64,000 nt of DNA from Sorghum bicolor (Eukaryota; Streptophyta; Magnoliopsida; Poales; Poaceae): assembly GCF_000003195.3 (NCBI RefSeq), contig NC_012870.2, positions 37,168,377 to 37,232,376 on the forward strand. The letters are read 5' to 3'. A model generated the notes under the pieces. It was given only the letters and a program-made list of their open reading frames with translations. It searched no databases and was not told the origin of the DNA. Position 1 is the stretch's first letter. Each line of letters opens with the position of its first letter. Positions 35,945 to 45,682 of the stretch are shown in pieces. Position numbers and translations under genes: made by a program.

Positions 35945-36304
35945 GGAGTAGTGGGTAGTGTTATGTGAGGATCTTTTGTAGTTTGCCAGCCAGCCGTGGT
36001 GCTTTTGTAACCATGTTGTAATCCGGAGCGTTGACCGTGACTCTGGCATGTACTGTGATGGTGTAATAACTTTGTGGACCCAATGTGCAATCTTAACATG
36101 TTTGTGATGTTATGACGATGTTATCCGTTGTGGTGCATATTGCGGATATCTCTGTCATGTGTTGGATTGGTGATGTTGTTTTGTGGAATTGAATTATTGT
36201 GCCTTTTCTGTAAAGCTATTCTCTTGAATACTTTCAGGCATAAATACAAGTTCTTCTGCGGCAAATCTTGTCATCATCAATGCTCACTCACTGTGTCTTT
36301 ACAG
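35945..36304 (+). other. Spacer between orf0 and gag in B
   Basis: Noncoding; the reading frame across it is open by chance. It ends GTGTCTTTACAG directly before the gag ATG, with CTCAC branch-point-like sequence about 20 bases upstream. The same arrangement occurs in A. Confidence 0.6.
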
Positions 36305-36470
36305 ATGTCTCGTGGCACCCGAGGTGAGGAACAGCGTGCAAACATGAATCCACCACCTCCTCCCCCACCACCAAATCCAGCTGAGCTGATGCAAATGATG
36401 GTGGAAAATCAGAGGATGCTCACTGAGACCATCAATTGGATGGCAAATCAGGGTGGTCGTAATGCACAGG
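36305..36470 (+). pseudogene. gag-pol: gag of element B, N-terminal piece cut by G
   Basis: Gag begins MSRGTRGEEQRANMN followed by a proline run ([13 protein letters not shown]) and is interrupted after codon 55 by the G insertion. The last five bases, ACAGG, are the TSD of G, and the frame resumes at 45683. The remainder matches A at 56267 onward. Confidence 0.85.
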
Positions 36471-38055
36471 TGTTGACGGTGGATATACCATAGAAATCCA
36501 CATACAAAACACCGTCAACATGCCTCGGTTGCAAGGGGAAACGACATGACATGAACATATTTTATCCATAACTAGTTCCACTTGTACTCTTAGCTTGTTT
36601 ATGCAGGAACAACAAATTCAAGACATTATTTGACAAAGCCAACATCAGAATCATCAAGAGGAGATCGAGGGGACAACAGGTGACACCCTGGGCCCACAGG
36701 GAGGGGGTCGCCCGACCCCTCTTTGGTGGGACCCAGGTGTGCCACCTAGTCCACCGACATAAGGGACCCCTGTGGACACTGCTGGTGGGCCCAGAGGCCC
36801 AGAAGTGGGGTCGCCCGACCCCACATCAAAGGCGGTTCCAGGGTCGGTGGCCTCCCACCGACCTTCCCCACATGTCCCACATGTTGATTTGCCCCTGCCG
36901 TTGATCAAATGGCGGTTGTGAGGTCGGTTTGATCCAAGGGTGGAGAGAAGATGTCACGCGGATCGATGACGTGGCGATGGAGTAACCCCTACTCCATCTC
37001 CCTCTATAAAAGGCAGCCTCCATCCTTCATTTCAAGTGTGCAATTCCAAGGCCAAGTGCATTACAAGTTCCAAGCATACAAGTAGAGTAGTAGTTAGTCT
37101 AGAGTGGGAGTTAGAGTCGAGTCGAGCGAAGCTCGGGGTCTCCGGAGTCGTCTTCTGGAGAGTCTAGTATAGCTCTTGTACCTTTCTACTTTTGTAAGAC
37201 TTTCCTTTTATTAATATATTATTCTTACTTTACTTTACTGAGTTCTTACTTAGTGCAAGTCTTTTAGTCTTGTTGTGCATTTACTTTAGTAATATAGTTG
37301 TCTTAGTGAAGTTAGTGACCTGTAACCACTCCTGTGTGTGCATCATCCTCCTATCTTGTATAGGAGCTCTAGCTAGCTACAACTAGTTAGCGTTGTAGGA
37401 TTAAGTGTGAGCGTGGTGCTCATACTTAAGATTACCTTTGATTACCGCTGGCTTGAACGGAAAGTAGGAGCGCACTCCCTAGTAGGTGACAGATCGTGGG
37501 CGGCATTAGGTTCTCCTCACGTACAGGCTAGTTCTTAAAAGGTAAGGCGTCCATAAGCCCAATAGTCGCTTTCGGTAAGGGGTTAGGTGAAAAACCTTCT
37601 AAGCGTCTTACCAGCTCGGCTATCCCTCGCACACAGTTAGTAAGGCTCTAGCGTAGTTAAGACAATTATCTATTAAAGTAAGTCACAGAAGTCAAGTTAG
37701 ATACATAGGAGTCCTTTACTCACTCGTTGTCCTCCCACCTAGCTAACTCTACCATTTACCTTTAGCATAGGACCTTGGATTCACCACTACCCTTTCTATT
37801 CGTTATTTACCACCCTTATTCACTAGTTGATACTAGATAACTCAAGGAATCTCATTCCCCTTTTTGTTAAACACACTTAGCCGCTTTCCCTTGGGAAAAT
37901 ATAAATTACGATACCTTGGAATACTCCTTGGTGAAGTGCTACAGCGGTACATTCTGTACGCTTGCGGAATTATCCAATAGTAAATAGAGTTACACTACCA
38001 GGGCATTTCTGGCGCCGTCGCCGATATCCGGTGGTTGCGTTAAGAAGTGTCAACA
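36471..38055 (+). repeat. 5' LTR of element G (1585 bp)
   Basis: TGTTGACGGTGG...GTGTCAACA. The first 11 bases recur inverted at 36510-36520 (CACCGTCAACA), giving a terminal hairpin. GGGTCGCCCGACCC motifs occur near 36708 and 36815. A TGACGTGGC box (36967) and TATAAAA (37005) mark the promoter. Confidence 0.95.
36967..37011 (+). promoter_or_regulatory. LTR promoter of G: ACGT box and TATA box
   Basis: TGACGTGGC at 36967-36975 has the ACGT core bound by plant bZIP factors. TATAAAA at 37005-37011 follows about 30 bases later. Both are repeated in the 3' LTR (44589 and 44627). Promoter use is inferred from position. Confidence 0.65.
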
Positions 38056-38063
38056 AGCATTTC

Positions 38064-38081
38064 TGGCGCCGTTGCCGGGGA
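38064..38081 (+). other. Primer-binding site of element G
   Basis: TGGCGCCGTTGCCGGGGA, eight bases after the LTR, is complementary to what I recall as the 3' end of plant Asp tRNA. This PBS type is common in Athila-like elements. Confidence 0.75.
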
Positions 38082-38198
38082 GAGCGTCTGTCTAAGAGTT
38101 TTAACAAAAAGAGAATCCAGAGTTTGCTAGTTATCAAGTAGTGATAGGGATAACCCATCACTTGTCTTGTCTTCCTTTATTGTGAAGCCTGACAGTGT

Positions 38199-40262
38199 AT
38201 GAGCGGTTTCCAATTGCCGTCAAACTTCGTTGAAGATCCTGAGCAACTGTTGAGGAGAACTAGACGTCGTCAAGTTCCACCTCAAAGGTTCATCTCGAAC
38301 CTGAATCCGTTAGAGGAAGGAGTATCTGCACCGGTTATCAAAGAAGCTATGGCCCAGAAGACCATCTCTGAGTACTCTGCACCGTCGGCTGACAATGTCG
38401 CCACGGGTCCGCAGCTTAACTTGGGGGATGCGACTTTTGAGTTGAAGCCTGCGCTTATCAATATGGTGCAAGCTAATCCCTTCTGTGGAAAGCCACACGA
38501 GGATGCCAATGCCCATCTCCAACACTTCTTGGAGGTGTGCGGCACCTTCACCATCAAGAATGTCGCCGCAGACGCCATCCATCTTCGCCTCTTCCCATTC
38601 TCGTTATTGGGGAAGGCGAAGCAATGGTTCTACGCCAACAAGGGTGAAGTGACCACGTGGGAGAGGTGCGCCAATGCATTTCTCAAGAAGTTCTTTCCGA
38701 TGGGCAAGACCAGCGCCCTTCGTGGAAAGATTTCCAGCTTCCAACAGCAAGCAGATGAGACGATTCCCGAAGCATGGGAACGTCTGTAGGAGTACATTCG
38801 TGCCTGTCCTCATCATGGGATAGAGGAGTGGCTCCTAATCCAAGGTTTCTACCATGGCCTGACCGGTTTGGCCCGTAGTCACCTTGATGCTGCCGCTGGA
38901 GGAGCATTCTTGCAACACAATGTCAAGGATGCCAAGGACCTCATTGAAAAGATGGTTATAAACCAAGGATGGAATGAGGAACGCCTCCAACCCAAGAGAA
39001 GAGGTGTCCATGCCTTGAATGAGATGGACATGCTCTCTGCTAAGATGGACCTCTTAATGAAGAAGATGGAAGAAAGTTCCAAGCAAGAGACCATTCAACC
39101 TTATGCCACTGCACGGGCCATTGAATCTGATTCATGGTGCGAAGTGTGCGGAGGAGATGATCATTCGGGAAACAATTGTCCCGAAACAAAGGAGGAAGTG
39201 AGCTTCATCAACAACAACAACAATGGGTACCGGCCCCAACAACAGCAATGGAACTCGCGCCCCTTCTACCAAGGTAATCAATGTAATGGTTACAATCAAA
39301 ATGTCAATAATTCTTTTGGTAACCAACCTTCTCTTAGAGATCTTGTCTTAGGCCAATCTAAAATCAATGATAGCATTAACAAGAAAATGATGGCTAATGA
39401 TAAGATCCTTGAAAACTTAAGTGAAAAGTTGGATAGCTTTAACTCTGCTATGAAAAATCAGTTGAGCTTTAACAAAATGCTAGAAACACAATTAGCTCAA
39501 TTAGCAGCAGCTGTCCCATCCTTCGAGCAAGGTAAGATCCCAGGGAAACCTGAGGACCCAATTGAAGGAGTTAAACTAGTTACTACGAGGTTCGGTAAGC
39601 CTCCGGTACAATCCAACTGGAGCTATCTTCTGGATTCGCCCTTCATCACCAAGAAGGACGACCCAGGCCTGCCGACCATCACCTGTGAGATCGGACCGCA
39701 AATCTTCCATAACGCCTTCTGCGACCTTGGATCGGGTGTCAACATCATGGCCAAGGTAACTTATGATAATTTGCTAGGGGGGCCTTTGCACCCCACATTT
39801 GTTCGTTTGCAGATGGCAGATCAGACGATCAGGTTCCCAGAGGGGTTGGCAAGGGACATACTGGTAAAGGTCCAAGACGACTACGTCCCTGCCGACTTCA
39901 TCATTTTGGATATGGGATCCAATAATGATGTCTCGATCATCTTGGGAAGGCCATTCCTCAACATGGTCAATGCAGTCATCTATGTGGGGTCCGGCCAGAT
40001 TCACCTCCAATTCCCAGGATGGAAGGTAAAATGTCCATTCAATGGTTATAAAGCTAACATGCAGGTGAAGGACAAAGAACCTCCGACTAAGCCTCGCCAC
40101 ATCCGACGCCGAAGGGACAAGAGAGGTAAGTCGGCCAAAAGGGCCGAAAAGAAAGAAGAGGAACCCGCTGAACCAAAAATCGATACCAAGCAAGTATGGC
40201 GGGAGAAAGAGGTGCAATCAAGGTCCACGTCTCCGGGACCATCTGATGCACCCAAAGAATGA
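38199..40262 (+). pseudogene. gag: Gag-protease of element G (one amber stop)
   Basis: The frame encodes 687 residues if a single TAG at codon 197 (38787-38789, in ERL*EYIRACP) is ignored. The first about 250 residues are a plant retrotransposon gag core (LEVCGTF, LRLFPFSLLGKAKQWFY, FFPMGKTSALR, LIQGFYHGL). A zinc knuckle C314-C317-H322-C327 follows, then an asparagine- and glutamine-rich stretch. Protease comes next, with FCDLGSGVNIM (D509) and IILGRPFL. The C terminus is basic and highly charged (RRRRDKRGKSAKRAEKKEEE). Pol does not follow. The start is the first ATG after a CTGACAG. The stop may be a C-to-T change of CAG. Confidence 0.85.
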
Positions 40263-41356
40263 ACAAGATGGAGAGGTCCTGCTCTACGGACCTAAAACAT
40301 GGAGCCCTTGCTGATAAGGTAAATCAGTAGTTATCCCATATTTATTTTCTGCATTTCAATTTCTACTATTCACTTTTCAATTGCATTCTTACTTTGAATT
40401 TTGCATATCTTATTTCGACAAAATGTTTAGCCATAATAAATAAAATCTTGAGAATAACTTGTCATAAAAATTTGAGCTGCTGGAGCTCCCAAAGGGGGGT
40501 CGCCCGACCCCACCTTGGGGCCCACTTCACCACATTTCAACCTTGCTAGTCATAGAGGTTCCAACCCAGCACTTGGATGCTCTGGGAGCTCCAATGTGGG
40601 GGTCGGCCGACCCCCATATTGGCCCCACTTGCCTCCTGCTGGCCACCATTTGAATCACAATGGAGTCCTATGCTTGTAACACTAGCTAAAGTTTGAAAAA
40701 GAGTGGTCCCTTGATCCTTTAGTTTAGTCATAAGATGCTCCTTTCATCTTTGATTCTTTTGGGACCACTCCACTAGCTTAAATTCTGCAAAGTGGTCACC
40801 TAGGCATGCTTGAGTGCTCCCATGGTCCATAGGAATCACTTTAGACATGTCTCCACTTTTGCCATTCATCTTTTACCTTTCACAAAGCACTAAAACAGGG
40901 AATCTCAGAAACAATTTGAAAACTTTTGGTCCACACCTAGCCTTTACTTTTCCGGACAATCAATGACACAATGTTTAAAGTGGAGGAGGGGCTAGGATGG
41001 GGGTCGGCCGACCCCCATTTTGGACCATCTCTGCAAAATCTTGAAAGCATGCAGAATGGTTCCCTGTATAAAGCTAAACTCAAATTCAAAGTGCTTCTAG
41101 GGGGGGTCGGCCGACCCCTATATTGTGGGTCCACTACTTGCCCTTCTCCCCCTATAAATACCACAGCATTGTGAGCTCAACTCCACACCCAAAACCACCA
41201 GAACCATTTCGAGCTCACAATCCTTTCTCTTCTCTCTTTGTTACAAGCCATTTCTCAAGTTTAGTTTAGAAATAGTCATCAAAACAAAAAATCAAAAAGA
41301 TTCCCCTTGCATAGTAGTAGTAGTAGGAGCTTGGTTTGCCTCACTTGTGTAGGAGG
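40263..41356 (+). other. Intergenic region of G with palindromes and internal promoter
   Basis: No gene. It holds a GGGTCGCCCGACCC motif near 40497, perfect palindromes at 40597-40616, 40997-41018 and 41103-41118 around GGGGTCGGCCGACCCC, and TATAAATA at 41153. In an autonomous element the RT-integrase part would be expected between protease and the accessory ORF. Confidence 0.7.
41153..41160 (+). promoter_or_regulatory. Internal TATA box before accessory ORF of G
   Basis: TATAAATA lies about 200 bases before the ORF ATG at 41357 and about 35 bases after a GC-rich palindrome. The 5' region that follows is CA-rich, then pyrimidine-rich (CTTTCTCTTCTCTCTTTG), typical of plant leaders. Confidence 0.55.
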
Positions 41357-42708
41357 ATGAAGAAGCATATCTTCGGCAAGTTCAAGAAAGCAAAGGGTGA
41401 GAGCTCTTCTCAAGGCTCTCACCATGCTCATGGAAGGGAGGAAGAAGAAGGTTACCATGGGATGGTACCCTACGAGCCTCCATCAAGGATGAGAGAGCCC
41501 GAGAGCGGCCTCATGTTAAGTCAAGAAGAGTTGCAAAGGCACTACATCATCCGAGAGGGTCTCTTCCTACACACTAGCATCATCGATCCGGACCTTTTGG
41601 CCCGCACAGGTATGGATGTTGAATTCGATAAGGTGTTTAGAGCAATTGGTTGGAGTAGTTTTTGGCAAGTGCCTGAATTTGGAAAAGAATTGCTTGCTAA
41701 GGAATTTCTATGCACCCTAAAACTCACAAATAATGGAATATCTTTTCGCATGTGTGAGCAAGAACATCAATTAAATTGGAGTTTGCTAAACACTGCTTTA
41801 GGGTGTGAACATGAATGTGAACTTGATCTAGATCATGCCACTAGAATGTTGGATAAAATTAGATTCTGGAAAGCAATTTCTGGCTCTAATGATTGATCAA
41901 ATCCTACTCCCATTGAAATCCATAATCCAACCTTGCGCTTTCTTCACTTCTGGATCATGCTCTATATCCTGGCATGGGAACTGATACTTGAATTGATGAT
42001 GAACTTAAAATTCTCTATGCCATGGTTAGTAAAATCAAGGTCTCCCCTGTGAAACTGCTAGTGAACTATTGGCTTAACTCTATTGAGTATGGGAAGCCCA
42101 TCTATTTCACATCCTTTATTACTCGAATAGCCGATACTTTTGGATTACTTGAATCACATTATTTTGAAGACATTGGCTATGTTAGAGGAGTGGTAGATGA
42201 GAACTTCTTTATCAATGCTAACATGCTCATAAGAGACCCAAATGGTGAACTTAAAATGATTTATCCGGGCTATACAACCGAAATTCCTCTCCCATGTGGG
42301 AGGCGCCGGTTGTATGGGGTCCGCACACTTACCATTAGACTAGCCCGAGTGGCAAGTCCAGATGTTGCAGGGACACGCAGGGTGACAAGAAGGATGATGC
42401 AAGCCGCCCAGATGGAGCAAGGAGGATCCTCGCACCATGACGTTGAAGAGGGCGATGAAGCGATGTCAGTGGATGCTTCAGACTCCATGGGTCTACCTCC
42501 ACAACGCACTCCACGCCCAAGGGACAGGGCTAGGCGTCACCAGCCCACAGGTATGGACAGTCTCATTAATGACATGGGCGAATTGCAGATTGGGCAAGAA
42601 GCAACATTGCAACTGGCGTTACAAAACGGCCAACATATCCGACGTGTGCGAGAGGAAGACGCACAACGCTGGGCCGGATGGTACCAGAATTTCCCGCCAC
42701 CACAGTGA
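41357..42708 (+). pseudogene. Athila-type accessory ORF of G (frameshifted)
   Basis: Part one, 41357-41896, starts MKKHIFGKFKKAKG and contains FRAIGWSSFWQVPEFG, LAKEFLCTL and LNTALGCEHECELDL, ending in TGA. Part two, 42022-42708 in another frame, contains KIKVSPVKLLVNYW, YFTSFITRIAD and VVDENFFINANM, and a charged C-terminal segment ending WAGWYQNFPPPQ. Similarity-like continuity (NPTLRFLH between the two parts) shows a single gene broken by a frameshift and a stop. It resembles the poorly characterised Athila ORF-1/plant transposon protein families. I see no transmembrane segment or signal peptide, so I do not call it an envelope gene. Confidence 0.65.
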
Positions 42709-44078
42709 GCGAAGATCTAGCTTGGGGGAGATCCTCTCCCCCACTAAGGTAAGTATTCTATCCTATTTATTTTCATGCATTTTATCATTCTTACTTAAAA
42801 AAAAATATTTATTAGCATTTCCCTTTAGCATATATGCTTCATGTATGTTTATATCCCTCATGGAAATTATGACTAGTTGCTTGTTAATGTTTCTCTAGTG
42901 CCTAGTATACAACTTAGTATTTCTCTAAGTATGGATCACTTAGCTCACTTAAACTGCCATGAACCTAAAAACTTTGTGGGTTGCAAGTGCTAGAACTAAG
43001 TCTAAGTTGTTGTGGGACATGAGATAGTAAGACAAGAGCTACTATAATATTTTTCTAAGCATGCATGATTATCAGAGATTTATTCTTAAAATGATCAAAA
43101 CCTTAATTGTTCCTCAATGGTGATGAATTCCTACCACAGCCATATCTACTTTACATAATTGCAACCTTTCCACATAAGCTATTTGCTTTGTGTTGAGTGT
43201 CGTCAAGTCTTGTTGACCCTTGTTAAGAGACTTTTCATGCTCCTAAGATCAAGATCACGTACACACCACATATATATATGCTGCTTCTACACTGGAAGTA
43301 CGCAACCACATGTATTTCGCATCCACTAAATAGGTTGCTCCATACTCTAAATGGTAGAACATCTCTCTAAGCATTATTCGGTAAATGAGACATCAAAAGG
43401 CTAGGCAAAATGAAATAAAAAGATGGACATGTGCAAGTCCACAGAAAAAGAAAATTGAGCACATGAAAGCTCATATATATAAAAAAAAGAAGAAAAAAAT
43501 GCTAGCCATGTCTCAATACATAGAGAGTCTATCAAATAAAGGAGCAACCTAGTCCACCATATATCACACTTGCACATCTTGATCTGGGAGTATGACACTT
43601 CTCTTCAAGGATCCGAGCTTTGACTTCGCAATACATGCAAAGTAAGTATGCTATCTCCTTTCATCCCTACCTTGAACTCCACATAAGCCTTTTAGAAATA
43701 GGATGAAATAGAGAAGGCAACTCTTACCAGATGCCTTGGTGAGGAATCATACACCATTTGAGTGACATGAGAGAACCATAAGAGGAACATTTAAGCTTTC
43801 TTTTGAAAATATCACAAAACCTCTGATATGAAACTTGCTAAGAATGAGAAAGTTAGTGCTCAAGTCAAACTGTTCTGTCTCTCAACCACCTAAGACAAAG
43901 GAAAAGCCATAAGCCCCATAAGGGACTAAGGTAATAGGGGTAAGTTTACATAGCTAAATTTTTCATGCAAAGAGAAGAACTTTGTTGTACACATGGTACT
44001 CTTGAAATGTGAACATAGTAACAATACCTGATCCACCGAGGCTAAGTTTGATTGTTTGCTCGGGACGAGCAAAGGTTA
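42709..44078 (+). other. 3' noncoding region of element G
   Basis: About 1.4 kb with no supported gene. It contains A-rich and AT-repeat stretches (about 43260-43280 and 43470-43500) and ends with the hairpin and PPT before the 3' LTR. A long 3' noncoding region is common in Athila-like elements. Confidence 0.6.
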
Positions 44079-44092
44079 AGCTTGGGGGATCT
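44055..44092 (+). other. Hairpin and polypurine tract of G
   Basis: TTTGCTCG-GGA-CGAGCAAA (44055-44073) is a perfect 8-base stem with a GGA loop. It is followed by AGGTTAAGCTTGGGGGATCT up to the LTR start. The CTCGGGACGAG core is identical to the hairpin core before the PPT of chromovirus B. Confidence 0.7.
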
Positions 44093-45677
44093 TGTTGACG
44101 GTGGATATACCATAGAAATCCACATACAAAACACCGTCAACATGCCTCGGTTGCAAGGGGAAACGACATGACATGAACATATTTTATCCATAACTAGTTC
44201 CACTTGTACTCTTAGCTTGTTTATGCAGGAACAACAAATTCAAGACATTATTTGACAAAGCCAACATCAGAATCATCAAGAGGAGATCGAGGGGACAACA
44301 GGTGACACCCTGGGCCCACAGGGAGGGGGTCGCCCGACCCCTCTTTGGTGGGACCCAGGTGTGCCACCTAGTCCACCGACATAAGGGACCCCTGTGGACA
44401 CTGCTGGTGGGCCCAGAGGCCCAGAAGTGGGGTCGCCCGACCACACATCAAAGGCGGTTCCAGGGTCGGTGGCCTCCCACCGACCTTCCCCACATGTCCC
44501 ACATGTTGATTTGCCCCTGCCGTTGATCAAATGGCGGTTGTGAGGTCGGTTTGATCCAAGGGTGGAGAGAAGATGTCACGCGGATCGATGACGTGGCGAT
44601 GGAGTAACCCCTACTCCATCTCCCTCTATAAAAGGCAGCCTCCATCCTTCATTTCAAGTGTGCAATTCCAAGGCCAAGTGCATTACAAGTTCCAAGCATA
44701 CAAGTAGAGTAGTAGTTAGTCTAGAGTGGGAGTTAGAGTCGAGTCGAGCGAAGCTCGGGGTCTCCGGAGTCGTCTTCTGGAGAGTCTGGTATAGCTCTTG
44801 TACCTTTCTACTTTTGTAAGACTTTCCTTTTATTAATATATTATTCTTACTTTACTTTACTGAGTTCTTACTTAGTGCAAGTCTTTTAGTCTTGTTGTGC
44901 ATTTACTTTAGTAATATAGTTGTCTTAGTGAAGTTAGTGACCTGTAACCACTCCTGTGTGTGCATCATCGTCCTATCTTGTATAGGAGCTCTAGCTAGCT
45001 GCAACTAGTTAGCGTTGTAGGATTAAGTGTGAGCGTGGTGCTCATACTTAAGATTACCTTTGATTACCGCTGGCTTGAACGGAAAGTAGGAGCGCACTCC
45101 CTAGTAGGTGACAGATCGTGGGCGGCATTAGGTTCTCCTCACGTACAGGCTAGTTCTTAAAAGGTAAGGCGTCCATAAGCCCAATAGTCGCTTTCGGTAA
45201 GGGGTTAGGTGAAAAACCTTCTAAGCGTCTTACCAGCTCGGCTATCCCTCGCACACAGTTAGTAAGGCTCTAGCGTAGTTAAGACAATTATCTATTAAAG
45301 TAAGTCACAGAAGTCAAGTTAGATACATAGGAGTCCTTTACTCACTCGTTGTCCTCCCACCTAGCTAACTCTACCATTTACCTTTAGCATAGGACCTTGG
45401 ATTCACCACTACCCTTTCTATTCGTTATTTACCACCCTTATTCACTAGTTGATACTAGATAACTCAAGGAATCTCATTCCCCTTTTTGTTAAACACACTT
45501 AGCCGCTTTCCCTTGGGAAAATATAAATTACGATACCTTGGAATACTCCTTGGTGAAGTGCTACAGCGGTACATTCTGTACGCTTGCGGAATTATCCAAT
45601 AGTAAATAGAGTTACCCTACCAGGGCACTTCTGGCGCCGTCGCCGATATCCGGTGGTTGCGTTAAGAAGTGTCAACA
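44093..45677 (+). repeat. 3' LTR of element G (1585 bp)
   Basis: Same length as the 5' LTR with about six base differences by eye (for example near 44442, 44789, 44970, 45001 and 45615-45628). TSD ACAGG follows at 45678-45682. Confidence 0.95.
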
Positions 45678-45682
45678 ACAGG

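Larger units (their letters stand above)
36471..45677 (+). mobile_element. Element G: non-autonomous Athila-like LTR retrotransposon
   Basis: A 9207-base element flanked by a perfect ACAGG duplication (36466-36470 and 45678-45682). It has 1585-bp LTRs differing at about six positions, an Asp-tRNA-type PBS, a gag-protease frame, an accessory ORF with its own TATA-like promoter, and a PPT. RT, RNase H and integrase are absent. Recent insertion therefore implies enzymes supplied in trans. F and E show that Athila-like pol families exist in this genome. Confidence 0.9.

Noticed and set aside
41357..42708. Retroviral-type envelope gene in G
   Set aside because: The position after gag-protease is suggestive, but no signal peptide, transmembrane segment or furin-like site is visible.
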